45,914 nt of DNA from Melioribacteraceae bacterium. GTDB lineage: Bacteria > Bacteroidota > Ignavibacteria > Ignavibacteriales > Melioribacteraceae. The stretch is from NCBI GenBank assembly GCA_022181065.1, contig BQMY01000132.1, positions 1 through 45,914 on the forward strand, given 5' to 3'. The position numbers and the translations under genes were made by a program. Each line of letters begins with the position of its first letter. Position 1 is the first letter of the stretch. The notes beneath the pieces are model-generated. The model ran no database searches, had not been told where the DNA came from, and was given only the letters and a program-made list of their open reading frames with translations. This document shows, one piece after another, positions 34,925 through 43,793 of the stretch.

Positions 34925-35477
34925 GATTGAGCTCCTTTTGGTTTTTTAGCAAATTCTGGTAGCAGGACATATAATCGTGATTGACCGATTTAAGTCGTGT
35001 AGCAATAATTTGTGAAATCCCGCGCAAAACTTCAATACCTTGTTTCGGGTATTTTTCAATAAACTCGTCCAGATCAGGTTTGAATATTACCGCAATATTA
35101 GTCTCTTTTAGAGCTATTGCCGATGCTGAGCGAATTTCATCATCCAGCAGCGCAAGTTCACCAAAAAAATCACCGCGCGAAAATCTGCCAAGTTCATATT
35201 CACGATTTTCTTCATCGATCTGGTTAATTAAAACTTCACCCTCGCGAATTATATAGAGGCATATTCCCGGGTCACCTTGATAAAATATATATTCATTAGC
35301 TTCATAAACCCGGTTGTGTATCAGTTTCATGAATAACGCAATATGTTTTCTGTCAAAACTTTTAAAAGGCGGCATTGATAGAAGAACATCTTCAAGATCG
35401 GTTTTGTTGGAGGGAGTTTTAAATAGATTAGCCCAAAAATTACTTTTTCTGATTATCCTGTTGGATATTTCCATCAT
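34917..35477 (-). CDS. Cyclic nucleotide-binding (CNB) domain protein without DNA-binding domain
   Basis: A 186-aa protein. The CNB fold is clear from about residue 35 to 150: EYIFYQGDPGICLYIIREGEV, GDFFGELALLDDEIRSASAIAL (phosphate-binding cassette with the conserved Glu and Arg), and an end helix with PKQGIEVLRGISQIIATRL. No helix-turn-helix follows, unlike CRP/FNR, so it is not a classic transcription factor. It may sense cAMP, cGMP or another ligand and act through a partner. It starts 4 nt after the HisA-like gene and overlaps UspA by 8 nt. Confidence 0.88.
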   Translation of the reverse strand: MMEISNRIIRKSNFWANLFKTPSNKTDLEDVLLSMPPFKSFDRKHIALFMKLIHNRVYEANEYIFYQGDPGICLYIIREGEVLINQIDEENREYELGRFSRGDFFGELALLDDEIRSASAIALKETNIAVIFKPDLDEFIEKYPKQGIEVLRGISQIIATRLKSVNHDYMSCYQNLLKNQKELNLE

Positions 35478-35481
35478 TACC

Positions 35482-36234
35482 TCAAGTAAATATTCCTGAT
35501 TCCGCTACCCGCCAAATTTTTTGACAGGGGAATTTATTTTCGTAAAGTGCTCTGCCAATAATGACGGAGTCTATACTTAAATTTGCAAAATTTTTAAGAC
35601 TTAACAAATCGTTAAAACCCCTAATTCCACCTGAATGTGTAACTTTTACCCCGGTTTCGGTTGCAATTTTGTGAGAAAGCTTTAGATTTGGACCAGCTAA
35701 CATACCATTTCTTGATACATCGGTAACTATAATTCTCTGAACTCCTGCATCGGCTAGTTTCTGAGCATGATCAAGAGGTCTGATTCCGGAGTTTTGGGTT
35801 CTTCCGTAGTTTACAATTTCATCATCAACCACATCAATAGCGGCAACAACTTTTGTCGGACCGAATTTTTCGAGGATTTTAATAAACTCGGGCATGTCAG
35901 TTGTAGTTAAAGTTCCAATAACTATCCTGAATATCCCCAGATCAATAAGTCTTTCGGCAGTTTCCATATCCATGATACCGCCGCCAAGCTCAACGGGAAT
36001 TACAACAGAGTCGCAAATTTCCCCGATGAGTTCAAAGTTCTGCTTTGAGTGGGCAATAGCTGCGTCAAAATCGACAACATGAATACATTTGGCATTCTCG
36101 GCACGCCAAATCATAGCCATCTCAACAGGATCGCTTTCATACTTTTTGCACCCAAGCTCGGGAATTCCCTGAACTACTCTTACAGTCCTCCCGTCCTTAA
36201 TATCAATGGACGGGATGATAAGTAAATTTTTCAT
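35482..36234 (-). CDS. hisA: HisA-like TIM-barrel isomerase
   Basis: A 250-aa protein of the HisA/HisF barrel family. HisA opens the ribose of ProFAR in histidine synthesis. LLIIPSIDIKDGRTVRVVQG (Asp11), VIPVELGGGIMDMETA, AAIDVVDDEIVNYG (Asp134), TDVSRNGMLAGPN and HSGGIRGF with VIIGRALYE form the active site and the two phosphate sites. The usual GW(Q/T)E.SG stretch reads GRTQNSG (Trp to Arg at 145), and the common SRDGT has become SRNGM. No other his genes are near. It may be a true HisA outside the his operon or a divergent paralogue. It overlaps the acyl-CoA dehydrogenase stop by 1 nt. Confidence 0.8.
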   Translation of the reverse strand: MKNLLIIPSIDIKDGRTVRVVQGIPELGCKKYESDPVEMAMIWRAENAKCIHVVDFDAAIAHSKQNFELIGEICDSVVIPVELGGGIMDMETAERLIDLGIFRIVIGTLTTTDMPEFIKILEKFGPTKVVAAIDVVDDEIVNYGRTQNSGIRPLDHAQKLADAGVQRIIVTDVSRNGMLAGPNLKLSHKIATETGVKVTHSGGIRGFNDLLSLKNFANLSIDSVIIGRALYENKFPCQKIWRVAESGIFT

Positions 36235-37379
36235 TACAATTTCCAGACACCGTTGTTTTTCAAACTTTTACGGCTAATAATTAATTTTTGAATTTCACTG
36301 GTACCTTCAAAAATACGCAAAATTCTCGCGTCACGGTAAAATCTTTCTATAGGTATCTCTCTCGAAAATCCCATACCACCATGAATCTGTAGTGCGGTAT
36401 CAGCAACTTCGGATACACCTTCCGAACAGAAAAGCTTGACCATCGCCGCTTCCTGCGAGATATCCTCGTTCTTATCATACTTTGCTGCCGCACGATAAAG
36501 CATTGATTCCATCGCGTAGATTTTGGTTGTCATATCCGAAATCATGAACTGGATTGCCTGAAATTTTGAAATAGCCTGGTTAAATTGTTTTCGCTGATTG
36601 GAATATTTAACTGACATATCAAGCATTTCCTTACCCGCGCCAACACAGCAGGCACCAATTCCAAGTCTTCCGGCATCAAGGGTTTTCATAGCAATCAGGA
36701 AACCGCGACCTTCTGCACCAATCATATTTTCTTCCGGTACTTCTACATTATCGAAAGTTATCGCGTTTGTTACACTCCCCCTGATACCTAATTTTTTTTC
36801 ATTGGGACCAATTGTAACTCCGGGGAAATCCTTTTCAACGACAAAACCGGTAATTCCCCTGTCTGTTCTCGCAAATACAGAAAAAACATCTGCTATACCC
36901 GCGTTTGTTATCCACAATTTTTCACCATTGATGATCCATTTATCGCCCGATTTTACGGCGGTAGTTTTCAGATTAAACGAATCTGATCCTGCTTCGGCTT
37001 CGGTTAGAGCGAACGCCGCTATTTTTTTACCTGAAGTAAGATCGGGCATATATTTCATTTTTAAATCTTCGGTACCACCAATATATATAGCGTTGGTTCC
37101 AATGGAAATGTGAGCTCCTATTAGCGCTGCTGTTGAACCGCAAGCTTTGGTAACTTCTTCTTGCGCAATGCAGTAGCCAAGTTCACCAAAACCTCCACCG
37201 CCATATTTTTCGGGATAGGGGGTTCCAAGCAAACCTACTTCACCAAGTTGTTTTATAAGCTCAAGGGGTATTTCTTCATTTTTATCAATATCAGTTGCAA
37301 TCGGTCTTATCGCCCCATCCGTAAAATCTCTGACCATCTCTCTCAACATTTTATGGTCATCATTAAAAGTGTAATCCAT
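36234..37379 (-). CDS. Acyl-CoA dehydrogenase, short/medium-chain type
   Basis: A 381-aa FAD enzyme that introduces the 2,3 double bond in acyl-CoA during beta-oxidation or amino-acid breakdown. YPEKYGGGGFGELGYCIAQEE and FALTEAEAGSD lie in the N-terminal half, KWIINGEKLWITNAG in the middle, and QIHGGMGFSREIPIERFYRD with LRIFEGTSEIQ, which holds the catalytic Glu, near the end. Length is typical. Electrons should pass to an ETF, whose genes are not in the window. It is the first gene of the minus operon. Confidence 0.94.
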   Translation of the reverse strand: MDYTFNDDHKMLREMVRDFTDGAIRPIATDIDKNEEIPLELIKQLGEVGLLGTPYPEKYGGGGFGELGYCIAQEEVTKACGSTAALIGAHISIGTNAIYIGGTEDLKMKYMPDLTSGKKIAAFALTEAEAGSDSFNLKTTAVKSGDKWIINGEKLWITNAGIADVFSVFARTDRGITGFVVEKDFPGVTIGPNEKKLGIRGSVTNAITFDNVEVPEENMIGAEGRGFLIAMKTLDAGRLGIGACCVGAGKEMLDMSVKYSNQRKQFNQAISKFQAIQFMISDMTTKIYAMESMLYRAAAKYDKNEDISQEAAMVKLFCSEGVSEVADTALQIHGGMGFSREIPIERFYRDARILRIFEGTSEIQKLIISRKSLKNNGVWKL

Positions 37380-37446
37380 CAGTATCCGTTGTTTTATTTT
37401 AAGAATTATGTAGTGGGAATATAATGATTAATTAGATTTTCTTTTG

Positions 37447-37476
37447 TTTGCAATTCAAGCAATTTGTTTATATTTG
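37447..37476 (+). promoter_or_regulatory. Putative Bacteroidota-type promoter for the hydrolase-bioY operon
   Basis: TTTG (37447-37450), an 18-nt spacer and TATATTTG (37469-37476), a full match to TAnnTTTG. The start point near 37482 would leave a 5' UTR of about 125 nt. No stable fold or riboswitch motif was recognised in it. Confidence 0.4.
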
Positions 37477-37607
37477 ACAAGAAAAATAATACATTTATAT
37501 AATATTAGACGCTCTATTGTGTTCGCCTGTTAATTTAATGGAGTTTCTTGAAAGATAGGTTATGCAGTTTTGTTGACTTTTCGCTACCTATTCATCATAT
37601 TTAGCAG

Positions 37608-38444
37608 ATGCCAAAAAATTATTCTTTACATACGCAAGATAACGAAATAATTGATGTTACGGTTCATTTTACCGATTTGACCGACTTTGGTAAAATAATT
37701 GTTTTTGTGCATGGATTTAAGGGTTTTAAAGACTGGGGTTTTGGTCCCTACCTTGCCGAGTATTTCTCAAAACAGGGATTTTTTGTTCTTACTTTTAATT
37801 TCTCGCTTAATGGTATAGAATCCGGAACACAAGATTTTACGGAAATTGACAAGTTCGCGCGAAACACTATCAGCAGGGAAGTAGAAGAGTTAAATTTCGT
37901 GATAGCTCATCTTAAAAATGGTGATTTTGGTGAAATTTCAAACAATCCTTCAATAGGATTGCTTGGTCACAGCCGTGGAGGAGGTGTTTCTATACTTGCC
38001 GCAGCACAAAATGAGGATGTAAACGCCGTTGCTACCTGGGCAGCTGTTTCCGATTTTGACAGGTATTCCGACCGTCAAAAAAAGCAATGGCATGATATTG
38101 GATATTTCGAGGTGAAAAATTCCAGAACCGGTCAAGTCATGAGAATGAATGAGAGTTATCTGGAGGATATTGAGAAACACGCCAAAGAAAAACTTGGTGT
38201 TCTTAAAGCTGTCGCTAATTTGAAGAAACCTTTGTTCCTGGCGCATGGCGAGCAGGATTTAGCGGTTCCTGCGGCAGAGTGCGAAACGATTTTTAACAAT
38301 GCTGATAAAGATATTGCAGAAAAGATGATTATTCCGTCAACGGGTCATACTTTTGATATTAAACACCCGTTTGAGGGAAGTAATGCAAAATTTGATTCAC
38401 TTTTAAATAAAACATCAGAGTTTTTTAAAATATATTTAGGTTAA
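37608..38444 (+). CDS. Alpha/beta hydrolase, dienelactone hydrolase-like
   Basis: A 278-aa serine hydrolase. VFVHGFKGFKDWGFGPYLAEYF carries the oxyanion region. LLGHSRGGGVSIL holds the nucleophile Ser in GxSxG form. HGEQDLAVPAAE gives the acid Asp and STGHTFDIKHPF the catalytic His. Substrate is unknown; no signal peptide, so cytoplasmic. It lies 14 nt upstream of bioY and shares its direction. A BioH-like role is tempting, but the GHSRGG motif and overall wording resemble other esterases more. Confidence 0.88.
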   Translation: MPKNYSLHTQDNEIIDVTVHFTDLTDFGKIIVFVHGFKGFKDWGFGPYLAEYFSKQGFFVLTFNFSLNGIESGTQDFTEIDKFARNTISREVEELNFVIAHLKNGDFGEISNNPSIGLLGHSRGGGVSILAAAQNEDVNAVATWAAVSDFDRYSDRQKKQWHDIGYFEVKNSRTGQVMRMNESYLEDIEKHAKEKLGVLKAVANLKKPLFLAHGEQDLAVPAAECETIFNNADKDIAEKMIIPSTGHTFDIKHPFEGSNAKFDSLLNKTSEFFKIYLG

Positions 38445-38458
38445 ATGCCGAGGTAATA

Positions 38459-39037
38459 ATGACAACCAACGAACACGTTCAAACAAATTCGGTAAATGAC
38501 ATGATTAGCAAAGTCGCGAGTACTCAAATATTTTGGGTAATGTCATTTTCAATATTAACAGCGTTTTCCGCACAAGTATGGGTACCGGTTAATCCTGTTC
38601 CATTTACTTTGCAGACTGTATTGGTGCTTCTTTCAGGTGCCTTTTTAGGGTCTAAAAACGGTTTTTACAGTCAGGTAGTATATCTATTCGCCGGTGCGAT
38701 TGGTATTCCTGTTTTTGCCGGATTTTTTGCCGGTGCTCATGTTCTTTTCGGACCAACAGGCGGTTACCTCATAGCGTTCCCGTTTGCGGCATATCTTACC
38801 GGAGCTATCATTGAAGCTCGCCGTACAACTTTTAATATTATTCTTGGGATGGTAGCGGGAACAGCGGTAATATTGTTAACAGGTGCTTTATATTTAAGTA
38901 CATTCTTCAATGGGGATATTGGTCAGGCATTGTTTTCAGGCGCATTGGTGTTCTCAGTTTGGGATGTGATAAAAATAGCAGCTACTTTTAGTATATATAA
39001 AGCAATCGCTGTTAAATTTCCAAAATTACCAGCATAA
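38459..39037 (+). CDS. bioY: BioY-family biotin transporter
   Basis: A 192-aa membrane protein with about six helices, the substrate-binding S component for biotin, working alone or with an ECF module. WVPVNPVPFTLQTVLVLLSGAFLG, YLFAGAIGIPVFAGF and GPTGGYLIAFPFAAYLTG are the hallmark BioY motifs. GAGGT lies just before ATG 38459. No ECF A/T components are nearby; the FecE/BtuD-type ATPase at 27412 is not of that kind. The gene is followed after 24 nt by the Fe-S membrane protein. Confidence 0.93.
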   Translation: MTTNEHVQTNSVNDMISKVASTQIFWVMSFSILTAFSAQVWVPVNPVPFTLQTVLVLLSGAFLGSKNGFYSQVVYLFAGAIGIPVFAGFFAGAHVLFGPTGGYLIAFPFAAYLTGAIIEARRTTFNIILGMVAGTAVILLTGALYLSTFFNGDIGQALFSGALVFSVWDVIKIAATFSIYKAIAVKFPKLPA

Positions 39038-39061
39038 ATATTAAAAATAACCGGGCTGAAA

Positions 39062-41056
39062 ATGGAGTTAAAAAACATAATATTCGTATTTGTTTTTATC
39101 GCAGCATTTGGATTTTTAGGCTATAATCTTTCGAGAATTATTGGTTATCTAAAGACCGGACTTCCGGAAAACCGTTTCGATAATCCTTCAAAACGTATTT
39201 CGAGGGTACTCGGGATAGCATTTGGACAGTCGAAACTTCTCAGGGAACCTGTTGCGGGATTTATTCACTTTTTTATTTTCTGGGGATTTATGCTCTTCAT
39301 TTTTGCTGTTGTTGAAGCAATTATTCAGGGTTTTTATTCTCCATTTTCGTTGGAATTTTTAGGTCCGGTTTTCTCAATAATCACGGTTGTTCAGGATGTT
39401 TTCGGTCTTTTAGTGATTGCTGCGGTGTTATTCGCGTTATTCCGCAGGTTTGTTGTTAAGGTGGAAAGGCTTGATGTTGGTACATCAGGCGCAATGGACG
39501 CAGCTTTTATCCTGTTCATGATCTTTATGGTTGTTGCTTCGATGTTTGGTCAGAATGCATCACATATTGCAGGAAACGGTTTTATCCTCGGTGAATATGA
39601 AGTACGTCCGATAAGTTCTTTCCTTGCTGGAGTCTTTTATACAACTGGTGAAAGTTCCGCGATGTGGTTTGAGGTATTCTGGTGGATTCATATAGTTGTA
39701 ATTTTTGGCTTTATGAACTTTTTACCATACTCAAAGCATTTTCATGTTATAACATCGATTCCTAATGTTTATTTCTCAAAGCATGATGAGAAAAAATACG
39801 CTCTTAAACCGATTGATCTTGAGGATGAGGATGCTGAGCAATTCGGTGCCGCCGATATAGAACATCTGACTTGGAAACAGTTGCTCGACGGGTTTGCTTG
39901 TACAGAATGCGGACGTTGTACAGCCGCTTGTCCCGCCGCGAATACCGGAAAACCATTATCACCCAGAAAGATCATTGTTGATATTCGTCACCGAACTGAA
40001 GAAAAAGCCCCTCTTTTAGTAAACAAAACAGAAGAATCTTCGTTACTCGAGAAGCAGCTTGTTGGTGATTTTATCACTTCGGAGGAACTTTGGGCATGTA
40101 CTACTTGTAATGCTTGTGTTTATGAATGTCCGGTAACCATTGAGCATGTTGATTCAATTGTTGATATGCGCAGAAATCTGGTTCTTATGGAATCTGATTT
40201 TCCACCTGAACTGAACAATGTTTTTAAAAATATTGAAACTAACTTCACACCATGGGCGTTTAATGCTCAAGACCGGGCTGAATGGGCTGAAGGTCTTGAT
40301 GTTAAAACCATGGCAGAAGATTCTGAAGCTGAATATCTGTTCTGGGTAGGTTGCGCCGGGTCTTTTGATTCGCGTTACCAGAAAGTTTCACGCGCTTTTA
40401 CTCAGATTATGCAGAAAGCGGGAGTTGATTTCAGGATTCTCGGTACAGAAGAAAAATGCAATGGTGATACAGCGAGAAGATTGGGTAATGAATATCTCGC
40501 TCAGATGCTGATGCAGGAAAATGTAGAAACGCTTAAGAACTATAAAGTTAAAAAAGTTGTAACCGGTTGTCCTCATTGTTACAACTCTTTGAAAAATGAA
40601 TATCCACAATTCGGTGGTAATTTTGAGGTTTTTCATCACTCCGAATTGATTGATAAATTGTTGAATGACAAAAAAATTGAATTAAAAGAATCTGCCGAAA
40701 AATCGAAAGTTACATTCCATGATTCATGTTATCTCGGTCGATACAATGATATATATGATTCACCAAGAGACCCGTTGAAAATGATTGACGGAGTTGAAAT
40801 GGTTGAAATGGAACGTAATCTCGATAAAGGTTTCTGTTGCGGAGCCGGCGGCGGAAGAATGTTTTTGGAAGAAACTACCGGAACCAGAATTAATGAAGAC
40901 AGAACAAAAGAAGCTCTTGACACAGGTGCTGATACTATTGCTTCTGCCTGTCCGTTCTGTATGACAATGATGAGTGACGGTGTTAAAACATATGAAAAAC
41001 AGGAAGATGTTGAAGTTAAAGATATCGCAGAGATAATTTTCGAAAATCTTAAATAA
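39062..41056 (+). CDS. Membrane-bound (Fe-S) heterodisulfide-reductase/FadF-type oxidoreductase
   Basis: A 664-aa fusion. The N-terminal ~250 residues have five or six helices of the nitrate-reductase gamma type, probably binding heme b. Two 4Fe-4S sites follow: CTECGRCTAACP near 280 and CTTCNACVYECP near 346. Two CCG domains then give GCAGS...GCPHC near 430-505 and DSCYLGRY...CCGAGGG, CPFC near 555-640. Such FadF/HdrDE-like proteins pass electrons between soluble donors such as ETF and membrane quinone. The acyl-CoA dehydrogenase encoded nearby makes a fatty-acid role plausible but not proven. It is followed by the histone-like gene. Confidence 0.9.
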   Translation: MELKNIIFVFVFIAAFGFLGYNLSRIIGYLKTGLPENRFDNPSKRISRVLGIAFGQSKLLREPVAGFIHFFIFWGFMLFIFAVVEAIIQGFYSPFSLEFLGPVFSIITVVQDVFGLLVIAAVLFALFRRFVVKVERLDVGTSGAMDAAFILFMIFMVVASMFGQNASHIAGNGFILGEYEVRPISSFLAGVFYTTGESSAMWFEVFWWIHIVVIFGFMNFLPYSKHFHVITSIPNVYFSKHDEKKYALKPIDLEDEDAEQFGAADIEHLTWKQLLDGFACTECGRCTAACPAANTGKPLSPRKIIVDIRHRTEEKAPLLVNKTEESSLLEKQLVGDFITSEELWACTTCNACVYECPVTIEHVDSIVDMRRNLVLMESDFPPELNNVFKNIETNFTPWAFNAQDRAEWAEGLDVKTMAEDSEAEYLFWVGCAGSFDSRYQKVSRAFTQIMQKAGVDFRILGTEEKCNGDTARRLGNEYLAQMLMQENVETLKNYKVKKVVTGCPHCYNSLKNEYPQFGGNFEVFHHSELIDKLLNDKKIELKESAEKSKVTFHDSCYLGRYNDIYDSPRDPLKMIDGVEMVEMERNLDKGFCCGAGGGRMFLEETTGTRINEDRTKEALDTGADTIASACPFCMTMMSDGVKTYEKQEDVEVKDIAEIIFENLK

Positions 41057-41080
41057 ATGTATAATACGGAGGATCACAAT

Positions 41081-41272
41081 ATGAGTGAAAAGTATCAGAA
41101 TTTGGTTGAATTTGTTAAAAGTCTTGAAGCTGACGTTGAAAAATTCTATGGTAAAGGACAGGCAGCTGCAGGTACAAGAATCAGAAAAGCTATGAGCGAT
41201 GTGAAAACTATGGCTCAGGATATCAGAGTTGAAGTTCAGGATCTTAAAGCTCAACGTAAAGACGAAAAATAA
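41081..41272 (+). CDS. Histone H1-like (Hc1-type) small DNA-binding protein
   Basis: A 63-aa protein, MSEKYQNLVEFVKSLEAD... with KFYGKGQAAAGTRIRKAMSD and MAQDIRVEVQDLKAQRK. This pattern, an acidic helix, an AGTRIRKAM motif and a helical tail, marks the Hc1-like nucleoid proteins common in Bacteroidota. GGAGG (41068-41072) lies 8 nt before ATG 41081 and fixes the start; an in-frame ATG at 41057 touches the previous stop and lacks a site. It probably helps compact DNA. A terminator follows. Confidence 0.85.
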   Translation: MSEKYQNLVEFVKSLEADVEKFYGKGQAAAGTRIRKAMSDVKTMAQDIRVEVQDLKAQRKDEK

Positions 41273-41293
41273 AATTTGCAAAATTATTATTTG

Positions 41294-41338
41294 AACAGGG
41301 CTGGCATTTTTAAGTTTGATGTCCGCCCTGTTTTGTGT
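41294..41338 (+). terminator. Rho-independent terminator after the histone-like gene
   Basis: AACAGGGC (41294-41301) pairs with GCCCTGTT (41325-41332) around a 23-nt loop, followed by TTTTGTG, a modest T-tract. It lies 21 nt past the stop and 12 nt before the capA-like ATG. Confidence 0.75.
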
Positions 41339-41343
41339 TTTAA

Positions 41344-42603
41344 ATGAATACTAAATTTTATACATATATAATTTATATCCTCAAGGTTTTCCCCATTTTG
41401 GCATCACTTATAATTATTCCGGGGATCTCTTCATTTGAGGATAATTTTGAACAAGCTGAAATGCCGGCTGATTCACTGCTCGAGGGTAATTTTGAAGTTG
41501 AAATTACATTTTCCGCGGTGGGGGATTTGATGTGCCATTCAACGCAATTCAACTATGCAAGAGTTGATCCTGACAGTTTTGATTTTTCCGGTGTTTACGC
41601 GGGTGTGCGTGATGAGTTGCAAAATGTTGACTTTTTAATGGGGAATATAGAGACGACTTTTGCCGGGAAAAAGTATCCTTATTCAGGTTATCCGATATTT
41701 AATACTCCCGATGATTTTTTATACGGATTAAAGGGTGCCGGATTTGATCTTCTTTTCACAGCAAATAATCACTCCCTTGACAAAGGTTTGTTTGGGCTTA
41801 AGCGAACTATTTCACTAATGAAGGACGAGAATATTCATTACAGGGGCACAAACTTCACACCACAGGGAAAAGATACCGTTGAAGTTATTGATATTAAAGG
41901 ACTCAAAACGGTTATACTGGCATATTCTTACGGCGATAACGGAATGGGGAACAACAAAACCTCTGAATATTTTAACTTAATCGATTCGCTAAAAATTAAA
42001 CAGGATATAAACAAGGCAGATACACTTGGTGCTGAACTTGTTATCGTTTATTTACATTTTGGTTTGGAATACCAGAAAAAACCGAATTATTATCAGAAGG
42101 ATATCGTTTCCAGAGCTATAAACTACGGTGCCGATATTATTCTCGGTAGTCATCCGCATGTAATGCAGCCGATGCATTATTTCAAAGCAAAAAGCGGCAG
42201 AATTGATTCCGGATTTGTTGCATACTCTATGGGGAATTTTATATCCAATCAAAGATGGCGATATTCCGACGCTGGTATTATCGTAAATTTTTCGGTAATC
42301 AAAAACAGTGTGACCAGTGAGGTCAGGCTTGGCAATGTTTCCTATCTACCTACCTGGGTTTTTAAGGGAAATACAGGAGAAAAGAGAGAATATATAATCT
42401 ATCCCGCCGAACTGTCTTTAGGAGATGATCTTCCACAGTTTTTCAGCGATAAGGATAAGTGGTACATGAAAGAAAGCTTTTTTGATACTTATTCAATCGT
42501 TTCCGGTCTGGATGAAAAAATTCAACCTGATTTTTTGTACAACTTTTCAAAAACTGAACTCGATAGTATCAGATTGACGGTTCCGGAGAGTGATAACAAG
42601 TGA
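41344..42603 (+). CDS. CapA-family metallophosphatase-like protein (PGA_cap)
   Basis: A 419-aa protein with an N-terminal hydrophobic segment (about 8-25). The metal-binding fold is shown by FSAVGDLMCHS, MGNIETTF, TANNHSLDKG, LHFGLEYQKKPN, IILGSHPHVMQP and AYSMGNFISNQ. The family is named for poly-gamma-glutamate capsule export or release, but many members have no such link, and no pgsB/C genes are here. It starts 12 nt after a terminator. Its stop overlaps the following GTG by 4 nt, so it probably heads a five-gene operon. Confidence 0.88.
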   Translation: MNTKFYTYIIYILKVFPILASLIIIPGISSFEDNFEQAEMPADSLLEGNFEVEITFSAVGDLMCHSTQFNYARVDPDSFDFSGVYAGVRDELQNVDFLMGNIETTFAGKKYPYSGYPIFNTPDDFLYGLKGAGFDLLFTANNHSLDKGLFGLKRTISLMKDENIHYRGTNFTPQGKDTVEVIDIKGLKTVILAYSYGDNGMGNNKTSEYFNLIDSLKIKQDINKADTLGAELVIVYLHFGLEYQKKPNYYQKDIVSRAINYGADIILGSHPHVMQPMHYFKAKSGRIDSGFVAYSMGNFISNQRWRYSDAGIIVNFSVIKNSVTSEVRLGNVSYLPTWVFKGNTGEKREYIIYPAELSLGDDLPQFFSDKDKWYMKESFFDTYSIVSGLDEKIQPDFLYNFSKTELDSIRLTVPESDNK

Positions 42604-43793
42604 ATAAAAAAGCGAGTCTGCTGGCAGTCTTCCTGACCGTCTTTATCGATCTTATGGGATTTGGAATTTTAATCCCCATCCTCCCCAATTTTGCCAACAG
42701 GATTCTCGGAATAGATGAATTTGCCATTGGCGTGCTCATGGCGATTTTTTCACTTGTGCAATTTCTATTCAACAAGGTACTGGGGAGTATCTCGGATAGA
42801 TACGGCAGGCGTCCCGTAATTCTCACGACTCTTCTGATAACTACCGGTTCCTATGTACTCTTCAGTTTTTCAACTACTTTTTTGATGTTGTTTATCTCGC
42901 GACTTTTGGCAGGATTTGGCGGAAGTAATATTGCGGTTGCCCAGGCTTATATAGCCGACATTACAGATGATAAAAACCGTTCTCGCGGTATGGGGCTGAT
43001 CGGTGCGGCATTCGGACTGGGATTTGTATTTGGTCCGGTGATAGGTGGATTTCTTTCCAAGTTTGGTTATGATATTGCCGGTTTCGGTGCGGCGGGATTT
43101 TCTTTTCTGGCGTTCATTTTCGCCTTTATTTTTCTGAAAGAATCACACACTGAACGTGATACATCGATAAAAATTAATATGCGTCTGCTTGATTATTCGC
43201 TGATAAAACGAGTGATGCAGGCTCCCGTATTGGGTTTGTTGATATCAATATTTTTTATTATTGTGTTCTCCATGGCGAATATTTATGGTACTTTCGCGTT
43301 GATTGGTGAGAAAAAATACGAATTTGGAGACTTGAAAATTGGACTCCTGTTTGGTATTTTCGGACTCGTTGGAGCTGTGGTTCAGGGTGGTCTTATTAAA
43401 AGGCTCTCTGATAATTTTGGAGCCAAGAGACTGGTTTACGCCGGACTCGTATTGATGATGATTGGTCTGTCTTTTATTCCATATGGGGTAAATTTTACCG
43501 GAGTTGCTATTGCAGGTGGACTATTATCGTTCGGAACAGGAATACTCCAGCCCACGGTTTTGAGTATGATATCCAACACTATTGACAGGCGACAACAGGG
43601 TGAGATCCTGGGACTCAATCAGTCACTGGCTTCTCTTGCAAGAGTATTGGGCCCGTTGTGGGGTGGATTTTCATTCGAGTACCTTGGTTATGAAATTCCT
43701 TTTATTACCGGAGCTTTATTTACATTCTTCACTCTTATTGTTGCGCTAAAATATTTAAGAAAATTGGTTATTGAAGGTCAGAGATATGTTTGA
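42600..43793 (+). CDS. MFS drug-resistance-type transporter
   Basis: A 397-aa inner-membrane protein of 12 predicted helices. GFGILIPILPNFA, the loop SISDRYGRRPVIL, and LLAGFGGSNIAVAQAYIADITDDKNR are the TetA/Bcr-type motifs of the drug:H+ antiporter branch. Substrate cannot be told from the sequence. The start is GTG 42600, overlapping the CapA stop by 4 nt (GTGA). The 3' end overlaps the dus gene by 8 nt. Confidence 0.88.
   Translation: MNKKASLLAVFLTVFIDLMGFGILIPILPNFANRILGIDEFAIGVLMAIFSLVQFLFNKVLGSISDRYGRRPVILTTLLITTGSYVLFSFSTTFLMLFISRLLAGFGGSNIAVAQAYIADITDDKNRSRGMGLIGAAFGLGFVFGPVIGGFLSKFGYDIAGFGAAGFSFLAFIFAFIFLKESHTERDTSIKINMRLLDYSLIKRVMQAPVLGLLISIFFIIVFSMANIYGTFALIGEKKYEFGDLKIGLLFGIFGLVGAVVQGGLIKRLSDNFGAKRLVYAGLVLMMIGLSFIPYGVNFTGVAIAGGLLSFGTGILQPTVLSMISNTIDRRQQGEILGLNQSLASLARVLGPLWGGFSFEYLGYEIPFITGALFTFFTLIVALKYLRKLVIEGQRYV

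Noticed and set aside
34917-35477. CRP/FNR transcription factor
   Set aside because: The cyclic-nucleotide domain is complete, but the protein ends without a helix-turn-helix.
36598-37113. 171-codon plus-strand open frame inside the acyl-CoA dehydrogenase
   Set aside because: Antisense to a full-length conserved enzyme; the peptide is Ser/Pro/Ile-rich with no motif.
40760-41281. 173-codon minus-strand open frame over the Fe-S protein and histone-like gene
   Set aside because: Covers two convincing plus-strand genes and gives a Phe/Ser/His-rich low-complexity peptide, typical of antisense frames.
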